From contig CAKJVC010000056.1 in the NCBI GenBank assembly GCA_918026815.1, positions 1-12,215 on the forward strand: 12,215 nucleotides of DNA. Reading direction: 5' to 3'. The stretch is from Chalara sp. BL73 (Eukaryota > Ascomycota > Leotiomycetes > Helotiales). Under the pieces are notes generated by a model that was not told the DNA's origin, made no database searches, and worked only from the letters and a program-made list of their open reading frames with translations. Below, in pieces: positions 1 through 9,118 of the stretch. Positions within the stretch are counted from its first letter, which is position 1, and every line of letters starts with the position of its first letter. Position numbers and translations under genes: made by a program.

Positions 1-655
1 ACATGAGGAGTGCAGCAAGACCAAAATCTCCTATCTTGACATTCATGTCCTTGTCGAGAAATATATTGCCCATCTTAAGATCCCCTATGAGTGTGTTGAT
101 GCACCATTTGCACGGTCCAGTATCTGACCTCAGGCTCTGTGATATATTTTCTCTTCTTTACCATATCCATCAGCGATCCATTCGGACACAATTCCAATAC
201 AATGAACGTGGATTTTTCGAAGGAGAATGCGCGGTGGAACCTGACAATATTGGCATGATTCATCTTAGAGTGGATTTGAAGCTCGGTTTGGAACTACGCA
301 AATATTAGTTGCTAATTTTGGCTAAAAGGTTTAGCTCATACCTTTTGCTCCATCTTCTTTGTGGCATGTGACTTTTGACAATTTTCAAAGCATATTTCTG
401 TCTTGTCCCAGCTAGTTGACCCTCATAACAGATCGCAAAACCACCTTTACCGAGACAGCTTCCAGTCTGATATACTGCACCATCTCCACGATCAGAGCTT
501 GGCGGCTCTATGACTTCGGGTGGAGGTGGAGGAGGGTGGTCTTTCTCCTTCTGACTTAGTTTGGCTGGTGGCTTAGTCTTAGAGGCCAGTTGCTTCGAAC
601 TTGGTTGTTTGACTTTGATATGAGCATTTGCATCTCGAGGAGATAAAGCCTCCAT
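1..655 (-). pseudogene. Polo-like kinase (cdc5/plkA type), decayed 5' part
   Basis: Reading from ATG 655-653, the protein has a Lys/Pro-rich N-tail with a run of six prolines, then the start of a Ser/Thr kinase domain: the Polo-type glycine loop GKGGFA (residues 69-74) and the ATP-binding lysine in ALKIV (K91). An intron follows at 341-294 (GTATGA donor, GTAG acceptor). Exon 2 from 293 reads FQTELQIHSKMNHANIV, then [20 protein letters not shown] and [12 protein letters not shown], all hallmark Polo sequence. Two lesions are visible. Just before the intron the family motif QKKMEQK is only recoverable if one base is added near 358-360, and the intron phase agrees with that. Further on, about 24 bases are missing between WTVQM and the catalytic loop, and the frame that reads [19 protein letters not shown] has IGD where HRD is required. 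The kept intron argues for DNA duplication, not a retrocopy. Polo kinases drive mitotic entry and exit, but this copy cannot encode an active kinase as it reads. The rest of the kinase domain and the polo boxes would lie left of the window. Confidence 0.85.
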
Positions 656-1578
656 ATCGAAGCAAAGAATGGACGAGCCGCAAATATGCGAGCTCTGTAA
701 CCGGTGCGTCTGCGAGATGCGATAATAACGAGTTACCTATACCTGAGATACACCTGTCAGTACTGTATTCTGCATGAAATGCATTCTGATACTGCATTTA
801 GTCCATAATTTCAAGGTGCCTCTTCAAGGAGATGCTTCTGCGCTGATACTATTCCAAGCAATGGCAAGCTATTGCAGAGCGAGACGGTTACTGAGGAGAT
901 CGGAACCCAAATATCTCCCTTCCACGCATGAAGTGAACGAGATATATTTAAACTTACAGTGTTTGTACGCTTATTGTTAGACAGAGACGAGTCGCGCGGG
1001 CTGCAATCGAATTGCCCTTAAGTCAAAGTTGTCGCGTGTTGGCTCGATGCTGGTATCTTGTACATTCAATGTAAATAAAACCCACAATAGAAAGCCAACA
1101 GGGGTGTTCACTGTCATGGCAACCACAATCGGCGGGTTAGCCCGCAGGAGTCAACATAGATTTGGCTGATAATTCTACTCTCATTCCTCAACCTTGTAGG
1201 CAAACTAAACATAAGAAAGCCTATTTTCTTGTATTCAAGTATATTCAAAGATTTGAGTGAACAGTTTGTACAAAGAAGTCTTCCTAGTAGGCTCTCCTTT
1301 TTCGGAATCAGGAATTGAATAAGGTCTGTTCTCAGACCGAATGGGGTGTATATAGCTTATCTTGATTACTCCATATATCCACCCCGCCGGAATCTCCATC
1401 AACTATTTACTCAGCTGCCTCAAAATACAGAATGACTGCTGTCAATTCTATGGGTTTGGCCCAGACTCTACAGTAATGGCATGTGGTTCCAGGTAGTCGT
1501 CACTGGCATATCTCAATGAGCACTTAGCAATTAGCCTACAACCCCCGAAACTGTGTGATAAGAACGCCTGGGACAAAG
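656..1578. other. intergenic, no gene seen
   Basis: This is the divergent space between the kinase remnant (minus) and the OPA3-like gene (plus). It is AT-rich, and its only open frames are short and show no family resemblance or codon pattern. It should hold the OPA3 promoter, but I see no convincing TATA box or named operator. I found no tRNA or transposon end. Confidence 0.5.
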
Positions 1579-2340
1579 ATGGTGCCTCTTCCTCTATTCA
1601 AGTTTGCCGCTCTTTTTGTCAGGCATATCTCCAAATATGGCGCAGTAAGTTTAAATGTTTCTTATTTCTGGTTCGAGACTAAGAGTGTGTAGAACTGGAT
1701 TAAGGACCAAGCGCACGACCATCCTAAATTCCGAGTCATCGCCGCGAGATACGGGCAGTACCTGCATCAGTTCAATATGCGATTGCAAGTGACTCTTCTA
1801 CGAGACAAAGCGGCCGAGAAAAGAGCAAGGGAGAAAGCAGCAGCGCCAACAGTTAAGACAGAGGAGCAGATGAAGGCAGATGAAACAGCAAAGGCTAAGG
1901 AAAGGGCACATCCTAACGCAGTTGTGCCACCTAAAAGCATATGGAAGCGGAGATTTCGGCCTCTACAGGAAGACAAGGCAGTTGATTTATTTGCGGATGT
2001 CATTGGAGATTCCTTCATACTTCTGGTCGCTGCGGGCTTGATCATGTATGAGCTCGTAAGGAATTCAAACAAGCCAGACCCCCACCAGGAGAAGATAGCT
2101 GCACTAGAGGAGAAAGTAGTCGCATTAGAGAAACTAGATCAGGAGCGGGAGGAGATCGAGAAGAAACAGCAGCAACGTGTTGAAACTCTCGAACAAGCTA
2201 TGGAGGAGATGAGGAAAGCTACGCTCAAAAGAAGTTTTTCCCGCTTGCTTGAAGAGGCCGGAAGTGCTTTCAGCAGGCAAGGACAGTACTTAGAGACACA
2301 ACTTCTCGGCGTTCCAGGATGTCAGAATTATGGTGGATAA
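1579..2340 (+). CDS. OPA3: OPA3-like mitochondrial protein
   Basis: This is an intact two-exon gene encoding 237 residues. Exon 1 is 1579-1644 (ATG to GGC GCA), the intron is 1645-1692 (48 bases, GTAAGT to GTAG), and exon 2 is 1693-2340, ending in TAA. The N-terminus PLPLFKFAALFVRHISKYGA and the following HDHPKFRVIAARYGQ are the conserved OPA3 core. A conserved block WKRRFRPL then leads into a hydrophobic stretch, FADVIGDSFILLVAAGLIMYE (about residues 123-143), the most likely membrane segment. The C-terminus (about 150-210) is a strongly charged predicted coiled coil. Human OPA3 is a mitochondrial inner/outer-membrane protein affecting mitochondrial shape, mutated in optic atrophy type 3; fungal homologues are little studied. 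The start is chosen because the conserved family N-terminus begins there. The Ala/Lys/Glu-rich linker at about 60-95 and the coiled-coil tail are fungal-style additions. Family assignment is firm; the membrane and function in this organism are inferred. Confidence 0.93.
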
Positions 2341-2977
2341 GAGAGATTCTCTGATCTTGTATATTAACCTTGACTCTTAAAAGCCACCGGCAGGAGCACT
2401 AGTCCAATGACTCCTTCACAATTCGACCGTCTAATGATGGCGATAACACTCTGCTCCGAGCGGATGTGTATTCTACTCTATATAGAATTAAAATCTTGGA
2501 ATACTAAGTTACATCTAAGAATCACACCCTCTCTCTCTCTCTATCAAGATTGACCAATTCGTGAGCCGAGGACGATGGGCTTGTTAGAGCTAACTTCTAG
2601 ATTTTGTTCTGACGCTTTACGAGGCCCTTCTCTATGGTCGAAAATCTACAGGAGTTTCTCAACATCCTTGGGAAGCTTGCACTGGTACAGTACCATAGCT
2701 GCTCTAGAAATCTTGAGGATCACAGCATTGTCAGTTGGATACAATCAACACCAGTCCAGAAAGTGAAACACTTATACACCCTTTTTGAATTATGTTAAGC
2801 TGTTTTAAAGTTAAAAGAAAAGAATATTTAAGGTAAAGCTTAAAATTATTGCCAGAAAAGGTAGGCGATCACCTCCCTCTGCTTCCCTGCTGCGACTTCC
2901 TATTGGAAACCGTCTGTATCGGGCAAGTATTGTAACATGGTACTCTACATCATCTCTCAGGCTCGCTCATAGCGTAA
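2341..2977. other. intergenic, with a CT microsatellite
   Basis: This holds the OPA3 3' region and the upstream region of the broken gene that follows. It is AT-rich and contains a (CT)7 run. A frame is open without an ATG from about 2840 into 3145, but its translation resembles nothing I know and it competes with the better coding frame that starts after 2977. Upstream exons of the broken gene may lie here, but none can be placed. Confidence 0.45.
2529..2542. repeat. (CT)7 microsatellite
   Basis: Seven uninterrupted CT units lie about 200 bases downstream of the OPA3 stop codon. This is ordinary simple sequence that may be polymorphic between strains. Confidence 0.9.
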
Positions 2978-3888
2978 GCAAGCAGAGAAACTTTACCACC
3001 ATTCCAATGTTCTGCTCCAACCTACGAAAGCGCTCAGTATGGGCCTCTGTTCCATCTACTCTACTTTCACAACAACAGCCCAAATGGCAAGGTGCGTTTT
3101 CCAAGACCATTGTGCGAAGCGCCTTCACTTGCGGCTCCTTGTTTAAGTAATATATCTTTTGAGACGGAAAAGTATCATCGTTCAAGTGAACTCTGTTAAA
3201 ATGCTCTACGGTTCGAAAAACATAGATGCTTTCGAAGAAGCACTAATGGTGGATAGAACAAGCAATTGACACTCATGACTTGGCAATACCTCTTCCACCC
3301 CAGAAGGAATTTTTCCGACTGATTTTGATGTCCTCTGAGGATATACAAAAGCCTGGGAGCTATATGGACCGCATCGAACGATTGTACAATCAGACAGGAG
3401 GCCAACATGTTGGCATTGTTTTTTGGTTCAAGATGGCACTTCCAAGGAGAATGGAACTAGGAATCTCATGACTCTTCAAATCAGGTAAAGTGGTCTTCAC
3501 GTTCAGTATAGCTTTCACATCGCCTTATCTAACATTTCCAAGTTTACTGACTACTTACGATATTCCTATCATCCCATTGTTCTCCGTCGCTTCTCTCCAA
3601 GATGCTCTCTTCGGATTCCAAAGACAACTCATCACCTCGCGTAGATCAGCATCTACGCCGGCAATCGATCCGCTCACTACTTTGCTGCCATATTGCTCCG
3701 TGAACACTCCAATCCCCGAGCATGCAAGAAATGTCCTTAGTGATATTTGTCATAGTATCGCAGATGTAGCACAAGCAGCTACTACACAAGATGGCCGAGA
3801 CGCCTTGGAGAAGTGGCTACAAGGACCATCATCTTCGATCGTGGAGGATATAATTGGATTTTGGGAACAAGAATATATTGTTGATTGA
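2978..3888 (+). pseudogene. unknown fungal protein gene with broken frame
   Basis: I do not recognise the family. Coding character is clear in consecutive segments that lie in different frames. 2978-3196 reads for example YESAQYGPLFHLLYFHNN. 3201-3246 reads MLYGSKNIDAFEEALM. 3247-3430 contains IEQAIDTHDLAIPLPPQKEF and TGGQHVGIVF. 3432-3484 reads DGTSKENGTRNLMTLQI. After an intron at 3485-3542 (GTAAAG donor, CTAAC branch site, CCAAG acceptor), the tail runs from LLTTYDIPIIPLFSVASLQD to GFWEQEYIVD and stops at 3886-3888. The frame changes at the T6 run 3419-3424, where one more T would give a continuous reading; no GT-AG intron repairs this. An earlier frame change could be an intron (3186-3256, with GCACTAAT branch site and GATAG acceptor) or two further single-base shifts, at about 3196 and 3248. 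There is no secure start codon. Either this is a decaying gene or the sequence has an error in the T-run. It runs parallel to the flanking OPA3-like and Rtc3-like genes. Confidence 0.6.
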
Positions 3889-4504
3889 TGTATGGAACCA
3901 GTTGCTACTGCACTGCTAGGCACTAATCATGTAAAGGTTTTGCTTCTTCAAACTTCATGTCTGCCTTCGAATTTGTTTGCCAAAGATTTAAGCAGCTAAG
4001 CCCAATCCTAAATGAGTAAACATTCATCCATTGATGCTCCATGTCTATATTTCATAACTAAAACTAAGTGGGTTTGAGTATCCACAATGACGTAGGTAAA
4101 ACAATACAGGAGTTCTTGAGCTGGCAATATAGGCACCGTACATATATACCCGCGTTTGATTAAAATATATCCACGAGATTCTAGAAGGAAGCAATTCACA
4201 AATAGGCAGATTTGAGGCAAGACAGGCAGACAGTGATCGCGTGGAGTGGAAGGATCGGCAGGTTCCTGAATTCAGGTTGCCCAGCGCCAGTCACGAGAGC
4301 CTTGGCAATAGACGTCATCGGACACAAGGGTGAGCTCCTGAGCTCCCTTCAAAAGACACCATTTTTCTTCTTCTGCTTCCTCTTCTCATACAAACAAACA
4401 AAATCCAAATTCAAGTCCGGATCCAAATCAAAAGCTTTCTCGCAAGTTCGTCCCATATCAGACACCCAACCTACACACTCACTTCGTAACAAATAACCGC
4501 AGCC
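3889..4504. promoter_or_regulatory. upstream region and 5' leader of the Rtc3-like gene
   Basis: This is the 0.6-kb gap between the broken gene and the Rtc3-like start codon. The part nearest the gene is typical of a fungal promoter and leader: a pyrimidine-rich stretch at about 4364-4386 followed by an A/C-rich leader with CAAACAAACAAA, then a strong start context (GCAGCCATGG). Further up are a CRE-like half site GACGTCAT at 4311-4318, a 12-bp palindrome CCTGAATTCAGG at 4265-4276 and a tandem 8-bp duplication at 4331-4346. No TATA box is obvious. Binding by any factor is inference. Confidence 0.45.
4331..4346. repeat. tandem duplication of TGAGCTCC
   Basis: Two perfect adjacent copies of the 8-mer TGAGCTCC (4331-4338 and 4339-4346) lie about 160 bases upstream of the Rtc3-like start codon, each holding the palindrome GAGCTC. 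This may be a chance duplication or a paired binding site. Confidence 0.6.
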
Positions 4505-5038
4505 ATGGTCAAGGGAGCTACCAAGGAGATCAAGGTCCACTACAAGGGCAAGGATGACGACTTTGTTATCTACATCGAAGATGCTGAGAAGGCTACTGCG
4601 TGGAAGACAGACAAGACGATTCCTCTGGTGGACGTCGTCAACTCTTTCAAGGTGTTCACCACCGGCAGGTAAGTTTATTGATTTTCCATCTGGACAAAAC
4701 TCCTACCCCTCATCCATCACAACCCCGCTTTTAGCACAGCACGCGACATATGCAGCCATCGACACCAATACATCTAGATGACCGAGTACTAACAGATGTC
4801 TAGGCACGGAGCTCAGGGTGAACTAAACACGGCATCCAACGCCACCCTCGAGAATGAATTCGGCACCTCCAAGGACGACGAAGTCATCAAGAAGATCCTC
4901 GAGGCTGGTGACATCCAGGAGACCAAGGTACGGGTTCCCCTTCAATGATCCTGTGAGGCTGCCTTACTAACATTTTGAAAAAAGGGGCCTGAGAGACAAG
5001 GCAACACCAACGACAGCAAGGGCAACCGTGGTGTCTGA
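4505..5038 (+). CDS. RTC3: SBDS N-terminal-domain protein, Rtc3/YHR087W-like
   Basis: This is an intact three-exon gene of 113 residues: exons 4505-4668, 4804-4927 and 4985-5038 (TGA). Introns are 4669-4803 (GTAAGT to CTAG) and 4928-4984 (GTACGG, branch TACTAAC, acceptor AAAG). The protein begins MVKGATKEIKVHYKGKDDDF, carries PLVDVVNSFKVFTTG, then HGAQGELNTASNATLENEFG, and ends in a flexible Gly/Asn/Ser tail. This is the single FYSH fold found at the N-terminus of the ribosome maturation factor SBDS, here standing alone as in yeast Rtc3 (111 residues). The family pattern GAxGEL(x)AS(x)ExEFG is well kept. Yeast Rtc3 is a small, stress-induced, probably RNA-binding protein; its exact role is unsettled and should not be equated with the 60S-maturation role of full-length SBDS. 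The start has a strong context (GCAGCCATGG), and all splice joins keep frame. Confidence 0.93.
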
Positions 5039-6260
5039 TTGAGCGTAGAGATGGAGGAATGTACAACACAGCGCGGCGAATTGCTGAGACATCGGGAATG
5101 CGGATACGCATTGATGACAATGACGAACGCTCTAGATACGGGTCATGGAACCTAAATATCGAGCCTCTCCAAATAAAAAAACTGTCAAAACCATTAAGCT
5201 CTTCACACTTTACAGTCATCACGTCAATATATGGTGTGGAATTCAATTACTTTTACTCCCCCAAGATTCCCATCCGTTTAGTGCTCAACAACAAACCTGC
5301 AGCAAAACACAACAACAACCACCTAAGCCACCCCTTTCTAGAAATATTTCTTCTCCTTTCCCCCTTCTTTTTCATTTTCCTTCTCCCCAAACTAACACGC
5401 CACTAAATTTTCTAATCCCCTCTCTCATCGTAAGATACCTTCACCCCCTCTCCCCGCCCCCAAAGGTGCGGCAAAAAACATGAAACCGCACCCGCCTCAA
5501 GAAGGAAAAAAAAGCAAAGCCTCACCATCCATCCGCATAACCATCCAATCCCTCAAAAATATTTCGGTCTCGGCGGAAACGCCTCGCTAATTTGACGAGC
5601 ATCTGAAAAATGAAAGGAACGCGGCTGCCATCAGCCCATGCCTGATCTGATAAGATGAACTTTTTTTTCTTTCCGGTCGAACGGGGGGAATTAGGATTCG
5701 AAGAGGAGGTGTGTAACCCCGTAGCACTGACTAGACCAGAATTTGTTAGATAGGAGGTGCTTTAGCCAGAGGGGGTTCAAAAGCCGGGAGAGAGAGAGAA
5801 ATCCGGAGGATTTATTGGGCGAAAGGGAAAAAAGGGGGATAATAAGAGTCGTGAAGCGGTCTTGAATTATCTACCTAGGCGTGCATATCACCTCGAGAGG
5901 ATCCCCAGGAGGAATCAAAAAGCAAAATAGATCCCCTCTCAGCAAAAGATGCGTACCGTCCCACCTCATCTTCGCTTTCCCACCCTTTCCCTTTGCCTCC
6001 GCTCCCACCAAGATGCCACGATGGACAGGTGAACGCCAGTTCGCTCATGCTCATGCAAAATAAGGACAATTGAAAGAAACAGTTCTGAATAGAAACACGA
6101 TGTAGATAGACGTCATATGTGCATAACGTTATTTTCTCCCTCTCTATGCCACGTGCCCACCCCTATCTTTAGGTTGAAAAGATCTATTTACATCCCCATC
6201 CTGCCGAACCCAAATGGGTTATCTTTAAATTGATGGGTATCGTGCGTCAGGGAGAAGGCT
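5039..6260. other. 1.2-kb convergent intergenic region, pyrimidine-rich tract
   Basis: The region lies between the 3' ends of two converging genes. It starts with an A/T-rich 3' region and then holds a long C/T-rich tract (about 5330-5460, plus strand) of the kind often seen just upstream of fungal transcription starts. The next ATG on that strand (5480) opens only a 36-codon frame with no recognisable content. A GA-rich stretch lies at about 5782-5800. A CRE-like GACGTCAT occurs at 6109-6116 and a CACGTG at 6150-6155. I cannot support a protein gene; an untranslated RNA is possible but not shown. Confidence 0.45.
6150..6155. promoter_or_regulatory. CACGTG (bHLH-type E-box)
   Basis: The palindrome CACGTG sits in the context GCCACGTGCC. 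It is the core recognised by fungal bHLH factors such as the Cbf1 and Pho4 types. It lies past the 3' end of the membrane-protein gene, so a role for that gene is doubtful. A single hexamer can occur by chance. Confidence 0.3.
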
Positions 6261-6798
6261 TTATACCTTTCCCGGTCTCGCACGTTGAGGTATGGACCAT
6301 GGCTTAGCTACCACAACCTATTTTCCGTTAGAATGATATCATGAGGCTAAATTGGATAGGCCGAGACATACCTCTCCCTCGCTATATGCCCAGAAATATA
6401 CCATCAGGGCAACCGTATAATAAATCGCCGGGTTCGTTGCCTGATATAGCAACGCCGCGGCCAAGCCCGCCATGGGCAGGACTACCAATCTCGCTTCGAT
6501 ACTGCGATGCATAGCAGTACCGGCGATAAAGCCAAGAGGCCATTCCCAGGCGAACAAGAGGACGCCGAACACCAAGTTGATGACTTGGAGGATGGGGAGG
6601 GGTTTGACGGCCACATCAAGGTTCTTGGTGAGGAAGTCGAAGAAGATTTTGGGCCAGAAGAAGCCTTCGACTGCGGCTGCTACTTGATCTGTGCCTTGTT
6701 AGCGTGATTGATTGGGATTATGAGGAAGAGGGACACGAACAGACAGCCGCCGTGAGGACGATAAGGCGAGCCCAGTGGTTCTTTATGAGTTTTCCCAT
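6261..6798 (-). CDS. fungal four-helix membrane protein, DUF7727-like
   Basis: This is an intact three-exon gene of 143 residues on the minus strand: exons 6798-6741, 6688-6372 and 6317-6261 (TAA). Introns are 6740-6689 (52 bases, donor GTTCGT, branch GCTAAC, acceptor CACAG) and 6371-6318 (donor GTATGT, branch TTCTAAC, acceptor ATAG). The protein begins MGKLIKNHWARLIVLTAA, continues QVAAAVEGFFWPKIFFDFLT and then PILQVINLVFGVLLFAWEWP, and ends near the fourth helix with VYFWAYSEGEVVVAKPW. Four hydrophobic segments are likely at about 10-28, 52-69, 84-102 and 106-122, joined by short polar loops, with a short basic C-tail. I recognise it as the conserved fungus-only family annotated as DUF7727; no function is established. 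The residue split by intron 1 becomes Tyr20, restoring the family pattern (A)YQVAAAVEGFFWPK, which is why the less usual GTTCGT donor was chosen. No operon-like partner lies nearby. Confidence 0.9.
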
Positions 6799-8167
6799 GA
6801 TGATTTAGATCCCTTCTTTCTTGACCTGATCTTCTTGCCAATAAATTGCCTTTCCTCTCAGAAAACCGCTGCACAAACGTCCAAAAGGTGGCGAACCAGG
6901 AAAACCAGCTCAAAAAAGGATTAAAGTCGTAATGGGTTGAAGGCGAAGAGAGAAGGAATTTCCGAACCGGCGGAGTGGAAAGAATGGAAGGCGGGCGGTG
7001 ACCTAGTCCTCGTGAAAAGGAATGCTATCGACGACGACGAGTGCACAGCGCTGACAGCAGAAGACGAGAAACTGTGGGGGATGCTGTCCTATATCTCAAC
7101 CCAATGTCTCTGAATTGGGGATCCGCTTTGAGGACTGTATCAAACGCGGACCTCCTTGAGGTTCGGCTATTCGCTAGTCGCTGTCGCAGAACACGGCTTT
7201 GGATTGTTTTCGAGGATGGAACGGACCACGAGCTTAATGTCTGATCTTCTTCTATGACAGAGGACATCCGAGCGAAGCTTGCTTTCCTAAGATTGCAGAG
7301 ACAAAAAGAGGAAGCAGGGCTGTGTATGATGGGCAGCTACGGCTTCATCAGGATCTCATGTATCAAATGCACGGCGGTTTCGTCTGATCCGGGAGATCTG
7401 ATGTATTGAAAGGGAGGCTAGTTGGGCGGCTTGGGAGAAGGCCGTCTGAGGATCTTCAGCATGAGACGTTTGGATGTTAGAGATGGAGGGTTTGGCCAGG
7501 CGACAAGCGTTTCTATGTCCTCATCCACGATGGCGGGAAGCAGCATGTTTAAAGACGACAGGGCATGAGATGGGCGAACCAGGGTCTGAGGGGTATCCTT
7601 GAAGCTAGTCCCTCGTTTTGTGACCGCCATGATGCACATGCATGTCAAAAGCCGCAGAACGGGATCAAAGATCATGGGCCATATTGAAGGCCAGCGGGTT
7701 CTGCTGCACGAATAGAGGAAGGTGGCGGACTCAATACTTCCAAGCAGATCTAGTTATTCTGGGACAGCGGTGCAATAGAGCCAATTAGTTGCATGAAGCA
7801 TGCCGCGATGAAGTTTATGGGCCAGATGGTCCAAGATGTGGTAGGCGGCTGCAATGATTCTGAAGGCAATTGAGGCCGTTAATTGGAGGGGATGGGTGAC
7901 GGGTAAGGCACCTTGGGCGCGTATTGGGGTAATCTGACAGGGGGAACCAGGGGGGCGAGATACAGTACTATACTGTAGTGTACAGGGCAAAGATGGGGGC
8001 TGCCGATGGTGCGGAAGATACTAAAGGGAAGCCAAGCAAGAGCCTGGCAGGCTGGCGGGCTGGCCCCTGTATATACATGATAGTGGCTACTGGACAACCC
8101 TGAGAGAGGTGGAGGGGCGGCTTGGCAAAAGTGTTTGTACGGTACATCTGAACACCACCATCATCAT

Positions 8168-8186
8168 ATCACATCACATCACATCA
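8168..8186. repeat. ATCAC pentamer repeat
   Basis: Three full ATCAC units and a partial fourth lie inside a longer A/C/T-only stretch (about 8151-8216, starting with CACCATCATCAT) that is nearly free of G on the plus strand. It is simple sequence. Confidence 0.85.
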
Positions 8187-8595
8187 ACAACACCACATAC
8201 ACACTCACACCTTTACAAGTCTCTCACATATATTCCAATCCCATCTGAAAGGCAACTCTATCCATATTCTCAAGGCTCGAGGCAAAGTCCTCTTTCTAAC
8301 CGTTGCCCTCTCGTACCAAGACCGACCAGGGGCTGAGACGAGTCCTGCCACATTGACCTTGTTTGAGAGCCAGGCCCTCAAACCACAACTGTAGCAAAAG
8401 ACCAGACAAAATTCCCGTATCGCATGAACAGGCTGAAATAAAACAATCATTGTTTTTTGATCGGATGGCAATCAAGCTGCTGGGGTTCTTCCTACCAGTG
8501 CCTCAAAACAAAAAACACCCCCCAGACTTTTCTAAAAGAGAATGAAACCGGTGAACCGATTGTTTCTGGTTGAGAAAAAAACTTCAAACCATAAA

Positions 8596-8620
8596 GACCA
8601 GACCAGACCAGACCAGATCA
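8596..8620. repeat. GACCA pentamer tandem repeat
   Basis: Four exact GACCA units (8596-8615) are followed by one variant, GATCA. It lies in gene-free DNA, is a short tandem array likely to vary in copy number, and shows no sign of function. Confidence 0.9.
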
Positions 8621-9112
8621 GTCCCGTGTCGTCAAAACTTCTTGGAACATATTGGACGGGGGAAAAACGTCCGGATGTGGGGAAGGGAAGAAAAGAAGTA
8701 TCGGATGGACAGTGAGCGAACGGGTGAGGTGATGTGATCTGATGGGGTGAGATAAAAAACATGTCGAACCATGAACCTATGATCCGAGCCTCCGCACATG
8801 AAGGCTTTCAATTGATATATATGTATTAACCTCCACAATCCATAAGCTACCGATTTTTGTGGATGTGATATTGATGCAGCAATAGCCTTGCGGTGGACAA
8901 AAGTACACGCCACACTGGCGGCGGTTGGGGCTACTTTCAGGCTTTTGTCAGCCTCGAGCGCTTCGAGCACGGTTTCCATTGGTCTACAATGGCACGTGAA
9001 GGGACCCCACTCTCCAAGACTTCTAGGCTCTATGTACCATGTCACTTGACCTTTGAGCCTTTTCGGGATTACTGACCTGCTTATCTAAGTTCAACGGGCA
9101 TTCAATAACAGT

Positions 9113-9118
9113 CACGTG
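9113..9118. promoter_or_regulatory. CACGTG in GTCACGTGAA context
   Basis: The flanks match the extended Cbf1-type core (RTCACGTG). A second CACGTG lies 120 bases to the left (8993-8998). The nearest gene on this side is the 3' end of the RhoGEF gene, so no obvious target promoter is in place. Function is unproven. Confidence 0.3.

Noticed and set aside
85..105. A small intron hiding the missing kinase loop (GTGCAT to CATAG)
   Set aside because: It would be only about 20 bases, far below the 45-73 seen here, and part of it still resembles the lost coding sequence.
305..655. Reading the kinase exon straight through its open frame as a 116-residue protein
   Set aside because: The last residues (from QRRWSK on) lie in the wrong frame and run into the intron. 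Polo homology and the splice phase both show a missing base.
1..655. Kinase fragment as a processed retrocopy
   Set aside because: An intron with proper GT-AG ends is still present at 294-341, so it came from DNA and not spliced RNA.
2967..3185. 72-residue minus-strand open frame
   Set aside because: It lies opposite the better coding frame at 2978-3196, which continues in sense with the downstream segments.
5059..5483. Overlapping plus-strand open frames of 112 and 115 residues after the Rtc3-like gene
   Set aside because: They read through a low-complexity C/T-rich tract in two frames at once, with no family resemblance.
5480..5590. 36-codon open frame after the pyrimidine tract
   Set aside because: It is too short and compositionally biased, with no conserved content or splice extension found.
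7025..7675. Short minus-strand open frames (7025-7267, 7418-7675) as small genes
   Set aside because: They show no recognisable domain, no plausible exon joins, and overlap plus-strand frames of similar length.
8953..8967. Inverted repeat CTCGA-GCGCT-TCGAG as a terminator or operator
   Set aside because: The arms are only five bases, no gene end lies there, and such hairpins do not define terminators in fungal nuclear genes.
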